A model generated the notes under the pieces. The model had not been told where the DNA came from. It searched no databases and saw only the letters and a program-made list of their open reading frames with translations. A DNA stretch of 64,000 nt from Roseicyclus salinarum. GTDB lineage: Bacteria; Pseudomonadota; Alphaproteobacteria; Rhodobacterales; Rhodobacteraceae. Positions 57,576-64,000 of the stretch are shown piece after piece. The stretch lies in assembly GCF_029624655.1 (NCBI RefSeq), contig NZ_JARRSA010000013.1, positions 47,308 to 111,307 of the forward strand, read 5' to 3'. A program made the translations under genes and the position numbers. Positions within the stretch are counted from its first letter, which is position 1. Each line of letters opens with the position of its first letter.

Positions 57576-58568
57576 TCAGCCTTGCACGTCCACCACGACG
57601 CGCCCGCGCACGCCGCCCTTCAGGATCTCCGCGCCCAGCCTCGGCAGATCCTCGAGCGTGGCGGGCTGCACCATCGCGTCCAGCTTGTCGAGCGGCACGT
57701 CGCGCGCCACCCGGTCCCAGGCGCGCACGCGATTCTCGTAGGGCTGCATCACGCTGTCGATGCCCAGAAGGTTCACGCCCCTCAGAAGGAAAGGGATGAC
57801 GGTCGCGGGGAGCGCCGCACCGCCCGCGAGGCCCACGGCGGCGACGCTCGCGCCGTATTTCATCTGGCCAAGCACGCGCGCGAGCATCGTGCCGCCAACG
57901 GCGTCGACGCACCCAGCCCATGTCTCGGCCTCGAGCGGGCGCTTGACCGTCTCGGCCAGTTCGGCGCGCGGCACGATGCGCCCCGCGCCGAGATCCCTCA
58001 GGTAGGCCTCCTGTTCGGGCCGCCCGGTCACGGCGGCGACGTCATGGCCAAGCTTCGCGAGCGCCGCCGTCGCGACCGATCCCACGCCGCCGGCCGCACC
58101 TGTCACGAGAACCTCTCCCCCGCCGGGCCGCAGGCCGTGATCTTCAAGCGCCATGATCGCCAGCATCGCGGTCAGCCCCGCCGTGCCCACGGCCATGGCC
58201 TGGCGCGTCGTCAGCCCCTGGGGCAGCGGCACCAGCCAGTCGGCCTTCACCCGCGCCTTTTCGGCGTAGCCGCCCCAGTGCGCCTCGCCCACGCGCCAGC
58301 CGGTCAGGACCACCTTGTCTCCGGGCGCGTAGCGTTCGTCCTCGCTGGCCTCCACCGTCCCCGCGAAGTCGATGCCAGGCACATGCGGGTAGCTGCGCAC
58401 AAGACCGCCGCCAGAACCGAGGCAAAGCCCGTCCTTGTAGTTGAGCGTCGAATACTCGACCGCGACGGTGACATCCCCCGCGGGCAGACGGTCGTCCTCC
58501 AGCGTCCGGACCGAAGCGCTTTTCGCGCCCTCGGCGTTCTCCTCGACCAGCAATGCCCGAAACGTCAT
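57576..58568 (-). CDS. acuI: Acryloyl-CoA reductase AcuI (medium-chain dehydrogenase)
   Basis: NADPH-dependent reduction of acryloyl-CoA to propanoyl-CoA, which detoxifies acrylate formed from DMSP; 330 residues. Family features include LNYKDGLCLGSGGGLVRSYP and the cofactor motif [19 protein letters not shown] precedes the ATG at 58568; the open frame extends further upstream without homology. The same family includes YhdH. No DMSP lyase is in the window. Confidence 0.88.
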   Translation of the reverse strand: MTFRALLVEENAEGAKSASVRTLEDDRLPAGDVTVAVEYSTLNYKDGLCLGSGGGLVRSYPHVPGIDFAGTVEASEDERYAPGDKVVLTGWRVGEAHWGGYAEKARVKADWLVPLPQGLTTRQAMAVGTAGLTAMLAIMALEDHGLRPGGGEVLVTGAAGGVGSVATAALAKLGHDVAAVTGRPEQEAYLRDLGAGRIVPRAELAETVKRPLEAETWAGCVDAVGGTMLARVLGQMKYGASVAAVGLAGGAALPATVIPFLLRGVNLLGIDSVMQPYENRVRAWDRVARDVPLDKLDAMVQPATLEDLPRLGAEILKGGVRGRVVVDVQG

Positions 58569-58749
58569 CTCGCAGTCCTCCTCTTTCGGCCGATGGCGGC
58601 TCCGCATCCACAAGCCCTGCCCGCGCGCCCCATCTCGAAGGGTGCCTAGCATCCCCGGGCGCGCGCCGCAGCCCAAAATGCCGCGCAAAGTCGCCCGAGG
58701 CGGGCCAATGACGACTTTCTGGGCGCATTTTGCGCACGCCCCGTGTCAG

Positions 58750-58785
58750 CTTGCGGGAAAGCCCCGGTTTGCCCTTGCGGGAAAG
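58750..58785. repeat. Direct repeat pair upstream of solute-binding protein gene
   Basis: CTTGCGGGAAAG occurs twice, at 58750-58761 and 58774-58785, spaced 24 bases. The pair lies in the divergent region between acuI and the binding-protein gene and could be tandem regulator sites. Confidence 0.5.
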
Positions 58786-58847
58786 GGGGCCGTTTTCTAA
58801 CGTCGGAACCGGCAATTCACACGGAACCAACAGGGATTTCTGCCATC

Positions 58848-59885
58848 ATGACCCATCGTATCGCGCTTGGCACGGCGCTGTCGCTCACCCTCGGACTGCC
58901 CGCCTACGCGCAGGATCTCCTCGTGTTCGACTATTCGGGCTTCGAGACGCCCGAGTTCCACCAGCCCTACATCGACACCCACGGCACGGCGCCGGAATTC
59001 GTGTTCTTCGGGGACGAGGACGAGGCATTCCAGCGGCTGCTCGCGGGCTTCCGGTCCGACGTGACGCATATCTGCGCCGGATCCGTGCCGCGCTGGGAGG
59101 CCTCGGGCATCATCGAGCCCTGGGACCCCTCGCGCATCGACGCCTTCGCCACCCTGAACAGCGACCTCGTGGGCGAGGATGTCGCCGCCGGCGCGGAAGA
59201 CCTTTACTTCCTGCCGACGGATTACGGCTCCACCGCCGTGGTCTACAACAGCGACGAGGTTCCCGCCGAGGACGTCGCGTCGCTCGAGATCTTCAACGAT
59301 CCCGACTATGCGGGCCGCCTCTCGATCCCCGACAACGTCGATGACGCCTACGCGCTCGCCTACCTCGCCACCGGCGTGAGCGACTGGTCCGACGTGACCG
59401 ACGCCCAGTTCGAGGCGGCGACCGAGTGGCTGCGCGGCATCCACCCGAACCTCGTGAACTACTGGGTCGATCCCGCCGAGATCCAGCAGCTCATGGCCTC
59501 GGGGCAGGTTCTGGCCGCCTGGGCCTGGAACGAAGTGCCGGTGTCGCTCGCCGACGAGGGCTTCCCCACGGGCTTCGCGCGCAACACTGAGGAAGGCACC
59601 TCGGTCTGGCTTTGCGGCTACGTCAACATGGCCGAGGGCGAAGGCTCGGAGGATCTTGCCTACGACTACGTCAACGCGCTCCTGTCCGAAGCCTCCGCCG
59701 GCCCGCTTCTTGAAAACGGTTTCGGCTCGGCCAACGACGCCGCGCTTCAGGCGCAGGGCCCCGAGGCGCTCGAGGCCGCGGGCCTCGGCGAGGTCACGGT
59801 GCCGGTGCTGGCGCAGCTGCCCATCTCCAACGAGCAGCGCGAGCGGCAGGCCGAAGCCTTCGAGCGGATCAAGGCCGGCTTCTGA
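58848..59885 (+). CDS. Extracellular solute-binding protein, spermidine/putrescine type
   Basis: A 345-residue periplasmic protein with signal peptide (residues 1-20, ending AYAQ). The mature part follows the PotD/PotF layout (LLVFDYSGFETPEF; FLPTDYGSTAVVYNSDEV; PDNVDDAYALAYLATG). The start is the ATG at 58848. No permease or ATPase genes follow; a terminator stands right after the gene, so its partners must be encoded elsewhere or it acts alone. Confidence 0.88.
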   Translation: MTHRIALGTALSLTLGLPAYAQDLLVFDYSGFETPEFHQPYIDTHGTAPEFVFFGDEDEAFQRLLAGFRSDVTHICAGSVPRWEASGIIEPWDPSRIDAFATLNSDLVGEDVAAGAEDLYFLPTDYGSTAVVYNSDEVPAEDVASLEIFNDPDYAGRLSIPDNVDDAYALAYLATGVSDWSDVTDAQFEAATEWLRGIHPNLVNYWVDPAEIQQLMASGQVLAAWAWNEVPVSLADEGFPTGFARNTEEGTSVWLCGYVNMAEGEGSEDLAYDYVNALLSEASAGPLLENGFGSANDAALQAQGPEALEAAGLGEVTVPVLAQLPISNEQRERQAEAFERIKAGF

Positions 59886-59911
59886 TCCCCGTCGCCACCG
59901 ACGATCGACAA

Positions 59912-59937
59912 GGGGCGCCCGAGACGGCGCCCCTTTT
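59912..59937 (+). terminator. Rho-independent terminator
   Basis: GGGGCGCC-CGAGAC-GGCGCCCC followed by TTTT forms an 8-bp stem with a 6-base loop, 26 bases after the binding-protein stop. Confidence 0.9.
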
Positions 59938-60020
59938 GCCGTCGCGCCGCCGCGCACGGCCCTGCACGCGCCGCCGCCATGTGGTATGCTTGCGCCGAAC
60001 CGGCATCGTGCGAGGCGCCC

Positions 60021-60326
60021 ATGTCAGGCACATCGACGGCCCTGCGGCCGAGGGCGAGGCCCCAGACGGAGCGGCCGAAGCTCTACAAGGTCATCTTGCT
60101 CAACGACGACTTCACCCCGCGCGAATTCGTGGTGAAGGTGCTGAAGGCCGTCTTCCGCATGGACCGCGACGAAGCGTTCACGGTGATGCTGACGGCGCAT
60201 CAACGGGGCGCCTGCGTGGTCGCGGTCTTCACCCTGGAGATCGCCGAGACCAAGACCGCGCGGGCCAACGCCATGGGCGAAAACGCGGGCTTTCCCCTGA
60301 CCTTCACGACCGAGCGCGAAGAGTAG
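60021..60326 (+). CDS. clpS: ClpS-family N-end-rule adaptor
   Basis: A 101-residue adaptor that hands N-degron proteins to ClpAP. The core reads LYKVILLNDDFTPREFVVKVL, with the conserved NDDxTP and the later LEIAETK motif. It differs from standard ClpS (for example RGACVVAVF in place of GVYPYE), suggesting the second paralog found in alphaproteobacteria. The start at 60021 is preferred to an upstream ATG. clpA is not adjacent. Confidence 0.9.
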   Translation: MSGTSTALRPRARPQTERPKLYKVILLNDDFTPREFVVKVLKAVFRMDRDEAFTVMLTAHQRGACVVAVFTLEIAETKTARANAMGENAGFPLTFTTEREE

Positions 60327-60399
60327 CGCCGCCGCCTCTGCGACCTTGAAAACGGCCCGCCGGACGCGTATCTATGCGGTGTTCCGGCAACGGGACTAT

Positions 60400-60705
60400 G
60401 GACATAAACGCGCTCGTAATAAGCGGATCGGACCCGGGGGCGGTACCCGGCGGCTCCACCACACCTCCGTCATTTGCGGAACATGGGGCCGAAACAGGAT
60501 CGACGAACGTCTAAAGGGGTTTGCTTTGTCCCGGTGAGGTACCACCGTTATCGGTCCGAAACGTACAGTTGCAAATGACAACCGTGCTCCGGCAATGGCT
60601 GCGGCAGCGTAAGCTGTCAAAGTCGCCGAACTTAAGCCCTTGCGTCTAGCAACGTAAGGCGGGGTTCGCAGGCACCTGGCAACAGAAGCCTGCACTTCCC
60701 TTCCC
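60400..60705 (+). ncRNA. ssrA: Two-piece (circularly permuted) tmRNA
   Basis: The acceptor piece comes first and ends at 60461 in CGGCTCCACCA, with a T-arm-like CCGGG...CCCGG before it. After a 23-base intervening segment the coding piece starts at 60485 with GGGGCCG, which pairs with CGGCTCC to rebuild the acceptor stem. The tag frame at 60571-60612 reads ANDNRAPAMAAAA then TAA. A further hairpin GCAGGC/GCCTGC ends near 60693. This order is the alphaproteobacterial form; the outer ends are approximate. It rescues stalled ribosomes and marks the product for ClpXP. Confidence 0.95.
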
Positions 60706-60779
60706 CGTCGCGACCACGCCCCCGCGCAGCACAGCCGCGCGGCGCGGGCAGCCGCAATTTCAATCCCACGCCCGCGCAA

Positions 60780-60798
60780 TCACGTCCGCGTGAATATT
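60780..60798 (+). terminator. Possible terminator after tmRNA
   Basis: TCACG-TCCG-CGTGA followed by ATATTTTT makes a short 5-bp hairpin with a T-rich tail. The stem is weak. Confidence 0.4.
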
Positions 60799-60867
60799 TT
60801 TACAGGTGCTAGTGATCCAACGGATGATCCCGCTCGTTTAAGGGTAAACCATTCGGTGGAGACCTTC

Positions 60868-61236
60868 ATGCTTGGCGCGATGACGCTCGTCGACCTGATC
60901 AACATGGCCGTGGCGCTGCTGACGATCGGCCTCGGCCTCCTGGGCTGGCTCGCGCCGCGCTGGACGATGCAGCAGCTCGACATGGTCGCTGGACCCTCGC
61001 ACATGGCCTACACCGAGATCTCGGCCGTCTCCGGCTGTCTCTTTGTGGCCCTCGGCCTTGGTGCGATGGTCCTGAACGAGCCTATGGGCTGGGTCGTCAT
61101 GGGCATCGCCTACGCCGGCGCCGCGGTGGGCCGGGTCACGTCGATCTTCCGCGACAACGCCGGGTCGCGCCAGGCCTGGACCTTTTTCGGATCCGAAGCG
61201 GCGCTGGCCTCGTGGCTCCTGATCGCGAACTTCTGA
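60868..61236 (+). CDS. DUF4345-like membrane protein
   Basis: A 122-residue membrane protein with four hydrophobic helices (about residues 5-25, 45-65, 70-90 and 100-120). The start at 60868 has GGAG six bases upstream; the longer open frame has no ribosome site. The pattern matches DUF4345 proteins, whose function is unknown. Confidence 0.75.
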   Translation: MLGAMTLVDLINMAVALLTIGLGLLGWLAPRWTMQQLDMVAGPSHMAYTEISAVSGCLFVALGLGAMVLNEPMGWVVMGIAYAGAAVGRVTSIFRDNAGSRQAWTFFGSEAALASWLLIANF

Positions 61237-61338
61237 ACGGCGTGGCACCTTCGCCGCCGATCGAAGACACGCAACCTTTCATATCGTAGCGAATCTTCTA
61301 TGGTGATCGCGCAACAACCGCCGGTGTATTGCCCCCCC

Positions 61339-61818
61339 ATGTCCGACCGCCCCGACACCATCGCCTACGGCCGCCTCATGCACCACGCCATGCGGGGCCT
61401 GATCCAGACGGTTCTGACCGACGTGGCCGAAGGCGGCCTGCCCGGCGAACATCATTTCTTCATCACCTTCGACACCCGCCACGAGGGGGTCGAGATCGCC
61501 TCGTGGCTGCAGGACCGCTATCCCGAGGAGATGACGATCGTCATCCAGCACTGGTATGACGCGCTGGAGGTCGACGACGACGGCTTCGCGATCACGCTCA
61601 ACTTCGGCGACAGCCCCGAGCGCCTGCGCGTGCCGTTCGACGCCATCCTCACCTTCGTCGATCCCTCGGTGGAATTCGGCCTCCGTTTCGAGACGGCGCC
61701 GGCGCCAGATGGTCCCGGCGACGATCCCACGACCGGCGGCGACGAGCCCGACGATGGAGAGCGTCGCGGCAAGGATGCCGAGGTCGTCAGCCTCGACACG
61801 TTCCGCCGGAATCACTGA
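61339..61818 (+). CDS. sspB: SspB, adaptor for ssrA-tagged proteins
   Basis: A 159-residue alpha-type SspB that binds the tmRNA tag and delivers substrates to ClpXP. The peptide-binding domain includes IAYGRLMHHAMRGLIQ and HHFFITFDTRHEGVEIASWL. An acidic linker leads to the C-terminal ClpX-binding tail (AEVVSLDTFRRN). The start at 61339 (MSDRPDTIAYG) is chosen on homology; no ribosome site is clear. The ssrA gene lies 630 bases upstream. Confidence 0.93.
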   Translation: MSDRPDTIAYGRLMHHAMRGLIQTVLTDVAEGGLPGEHHFFITFDTRHEGVEIASWLQDRYPEEMTIVIQHWYDALEVDDDGFAITLNFGDSPERLRVPFDAILTFVDPSVEFGLRFETAPAPDGPGDDPTTGGDEPDDGERRGKDAEVVSLDTFRRNH

Positions 61819-61933
61819 CCCCATGCCAGCGGCCCGATCCCCGTCGCAGCGCGGCTGGCCGGCGGCCTGCGCACGGGGTGCCGTCATGGCCGCGGTCCGG
61901 GCCATGTTCCCCTAGAACGGCCAGGCGTTTCGG

Positions 61934-62503
61934 ATGCCCAGATCGGACCTATCGCTGTTTCTTGGGCAGCTTCTGCGCAGGCCGCACCAGGTCGTGGCCC
62001 TTGCGCCCTCCTCGCGGTTTCTCTGCGCCGAGATGACCGCCGGGATCGACCCCACGGCAGGCCCGGTGATCGAGCTTGGCGCGGGCACGGGCAACATCAC
62101 GCAGGCGATCCTCGATCGCGGCGTCCGGCCCGCACAACTTCATTCCATCGAGATGAACCCGGATTTCTGCGACCGTCTCCGCGCCCGGTTTCCCGGCCTC
62201 AACGTGCATTGCATGAGCGCGGGCGACGTGGGCTCCCTTCCTGTCGCGCGCGCGCAGGCTGTCGTGTCGGGCCTGCCGCTTCTGTCGATGCCGCCCGAGC
62301 TGCAGCGCGCCATCCTCGGCGGCGGATTCGCGCGCCTGCGTCCCGGCGGCACCTTCGTCCAGTTCACCTACGGCCCCAAGCCCCCGGTCGCCCGGCCCGT
62401 CCGCGAGGACCTGGACCTCGACTGGCGGGTGAGCGGGCGCATATGGTGGAACCTGCCGCCCGCGCGCGTCTACCGCTTCCACCGGCCCGCCGCGCAGGCA
62501 TGA
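61934..62503 (+). CDS. SAM-dependent methyltransferase, PmtA-like
   Basis: A 189-residue methyltransferase. The SAM motif is VIELGAGTGNITQAI and motif IV region VSGLPLLSMP is typical of the rhizobial-type phosphatidylethanolamine N-methyltransferases and relatives, as is FVQFTYGPKPP. It may methylate phosphatidylethanolamine towards phosphatidylcholine. An rRNA adenine methylase-like role is less likely at this length. Confidence 0.78.
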   Translation: MPRSDLSLFLGQLLRRPHQVVALAPSSRFLCAEMTAGIDPTAGPVIELGAGTGNITQAILDRGVRPAQLHSIEMNPDFCDRLRARFPGLNVHCMSAGDVGSLPVARAQAVVSGLPLLSMPPELQRAILGGGFARLRPGGTFVQFTYGPKPPVARPVREDLDLDWRVSGRIWWNLPPARVYRFHRPAAQA

Positions 62504-62576
62504 GGCACTGCCGCGCATTGCGCGCGCCGACCCCGATGGCTAAACGGTATGCAAGCGCATACCGGAGTGACGAGAG

Positions 62577-63968
62577 ATGACCGCGACCAGAACCGAATCC
62601 GACAGTTTCGGCCCCCTCGAGGTGCCTGCAGACAAGTACTGGGGCGCGCAGACGCAGCGCTCGATCATGAACTTCCCCATCGGCTGGGAAAAGCAGCCCG
62701 TGGCCGTGGTCCGTGCGCTCGGCGTCATCAAGCGCGCCTGCGCCGAGGCCAACAAGGCGTCGGGCAAGCTGGACGCGCGGCTGGCCGACGCCATGATCGA
62801 GGCCGCACAGGAGGTCATCGACGGCAAGCTCGACGACAACTTCCCCCTCGTGGTCTGGCAGACCGGTTCCGGCACGCAGTCGAACATGAACGCCAACGAG
62901 GTGATCGCGAACCGTGCCATCGAGATCCTCGGCGGCGAGATCGGGTCGAAGGACCCGGTCCATCCCAACGATCACTGCAACATGGGACAGTCGTCGAACG
63001 ACACCTTTCCCACCGCCATGCACATCGCCTCGGCCGTCACGGCGCACGAGGTTCTGATCCCGGGGCTCGAGAAGCTGGCCGAGGGGCTCGAGACGAAGGC
63101 AGAAGCGTTCCGCGATATCATCAAGATCGGCCGGACCCATACCCAGGACGCAACGCCGCTGACGCTGGGCCAGGAATTCTCGGGCTACGCGATGCAGGTC
63201 CGCAACGGGATTGCGCGGATCAAGATGGCGCTTCCGGGCATCTACGAGCTTGCACAGGGCGGCACGGCGGTGGGCACGGGTCTGAACACCGACAAGGGCT
63301 GGGACACCACGGTTGCCGCCCACATTGCCGGGATCACCGGCCTGCCCTTCGTGACCGCGCCCAACAAGTTCGAGGCGCTGGCCGCGCATGACGCGATGGT
63401 CTTCATGTCGGGCGCGATCAAGACTGCCGCCATGGCGTGCTACAAGATCGCCAACGACATGCGCTTTCTCGGCTCGGGGCCGCGCTCGGGACTGGGCGAG
63501 CTGATCCTGCCGGAGAACGAGCCCGGATCCTCGATCATGCCGGGCAAGGTCAACCCGACGCAGGCCGAGGCGATGACGCAGGTCTGCGCCCATATCCTCG
63601 GCAACGACGCGGCCATCGCCTTCGCAGGCAGCCAGGGCCATTTCGAGCTCAACGTCTACAATCCGATGATGGCCTACAACCTGCTGCAATCCATGACCCT
63701 TCTGGGCAACGCCGCCGACAGCTTCACCGAGCGGATGCTGGCGGGCACCGAGGCCAACGTGGAGCGGATCGAGAAGCTGATGCGCGAAAGCCTGATGCTC
63801 GTCACCGCGCTGGCGCCGACGATCGGCTACGACAACGCAACCAAGGTCGCCAAGACCGCGCACAGGAACGGCACCACGCTTCGCGAAGAGGCCGTGCGCC
63901 TCGGATTCGTGGACGAGGAGACGTTCGACCGCGTCGTGCGCCCCGAGCAGATGATCGGGCCGAAGTGA
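62577..63968 (+). CDS. fumC: Fumarate hydratase class II
   Basis: Converts fumarate and malate in the citric acid cycle; 463 residues, full length. The family signature [16 protein letters not shown] is present, as are [15 protein letters not shown] and [16 protein letters not shown] with the catalytic histidine. ATG at 62577. Its stop overlaps a GTG start of the next gene. Confidence 0.97.
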   Translation: MTATRTESDSFGPLEVPADKYWGAQTQRSIMNFPIGWEKQPVAVVRALGVIKRACAEANKASGKLDARLADAMIEAAQEVIDGKLDDNFPLVVWQTGSGTQSNMNANEVIANRAIEILGGEIGSKDPVHPNDHCNMGQSSNDTFPTAMHIASAVTAHEVLIPGLEKLAEGLETKAEAFRDIIKIGRTHTQDATPLTLGQEFSGYAMQVRNGIARIKMALPGIYELAQGGTAVGTGLNTDKGWDTTVAAHIAGITGLPFVTAPNKFEALAAHDAMVFMSGAIKTAAMACYKIANDMRFLGSGPRSGLGELILPENEPGSSIMPGKVNPTQAEAMTQVCAHILGNDAAIAFAGSQGHFELNVYNPMMAYNLLQSMTLLGNAADSFTERMLAGTEANVERIEKLMRESLMLVTALAPTIGYDNATKVAKTAHRNGTTLREEAVRLGFVDEETFDRVVRPEQMIGPK

Positions 63969-64000
63969 CGGGCAAGCTCGTCAGCCTGTCGCGCGCGCGC
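63965..64000 (+). CDS. Start of a DUF4169-like small protein (cut by window edge)
   Basis: GTG at 63965 overlaps the fumC stop (GTGA) and opens a frame reading [12 protein letters not shown] to the edge. Rhodobacteraceae often have a small basic DUF4169 protein with an N-terminus of this type after fumC. Only 12 codons are visible. Confidence 0.5.
   Translation, partial: MTGKLVSLSRAR

Noticed and set aside
56034..58649. 871-codon open frame on the plus strand opposite the photolyase and acuI
   Set aside because: Spans two real genes on the other strand and shows no domain; third-position GC effect.
61934..62503. rRNA adenine dimethyltransferase (KsgA-like)
   Set aside because: Too short and lacks the C-terminal domain; VSGLPLL-type motif fits phospholipid methyltransferases better.

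Overview
The window reads as a chromosomal segment of a high-GC marine alphaproteobacterium of the Rhodobacteraceae (Roseobacter group). The evidence is a circularly permuted two-piece tmRNA with tag ANDNRAPAMAAAA, an alpha-type SspB, an IscR with a single cysteine, a trgA-trgB-cysK locus, an AcuI-type acryloyl-CoA reductase, and gene orders typical of that family. All names come from reading the protein and RNA sequences; no database search was run.

Layout. 1-3.3 kb: the 5' part of glgP, tRNA-Arg(CCG) and a methyltransferase. 3.5-11.6 kb: an iron-sulfur assembly (suf) cluster led by iscR, with a YbjQ-like gene and two YIP1 membrane genes inside it. A divergent hydrolase pair follows. 12.7-21.2 kb: a phenylacetyl-CoA degradation cluster (thiolase, paaABCDE, then an SDR, a flavin monooxygenase and an aminotransferase), preceded by a promoter with a palindromic operator. 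21.2-22.7 kb: a gene-free stretch with tandem repeats. 22.7-25.0 kb: a chemoreceptor paired with a secreted sensor-like protein.

25.3-29.8 kb is the most notable block. A guanidine-I (ykkC) riboswitch precedes genes for a binding protein, permease, ATPase, a ureohydrolase-fold enzyme best read as a nickel-dependent guanidine hydrolase, and a small protein with 13 histidines in its first 23 residues. The last looks like a metal-handling accessory that would stand in for the HypA/HypB-like helpers of the cyanobacterial system.

29.9-34.0 kb: a four-gene set (wecB, outer-membrane barrel, membrane glycosyltransferase, membrane protein) that looks like a small polysaccharide synthase/export system. 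34.3-48.7 kb: an accessory-looking region with AraC, TetR and LysR regulators, four intact SDR genes and one SDR remnant, secreted proteins, cytochrome b561, an IS5-family element and tRNA-Ser(GGA).

48.8-54.6 kb: an apparent operon trgA-trgB-cysK-mscS-alaX (tellurite/cysteine/mechanosensing/tRNA editing). 54.7-59.9 kb: cfa, photolyase, acuI and a lone binding protein. 60.0-61.8 kb: clpS, ssrA and sspB, three parts of tag-directed proteolysis, close together. 61.9-64 kb: a phospholipid-methyltransferase-like gene, fumC and the start of a small gene.
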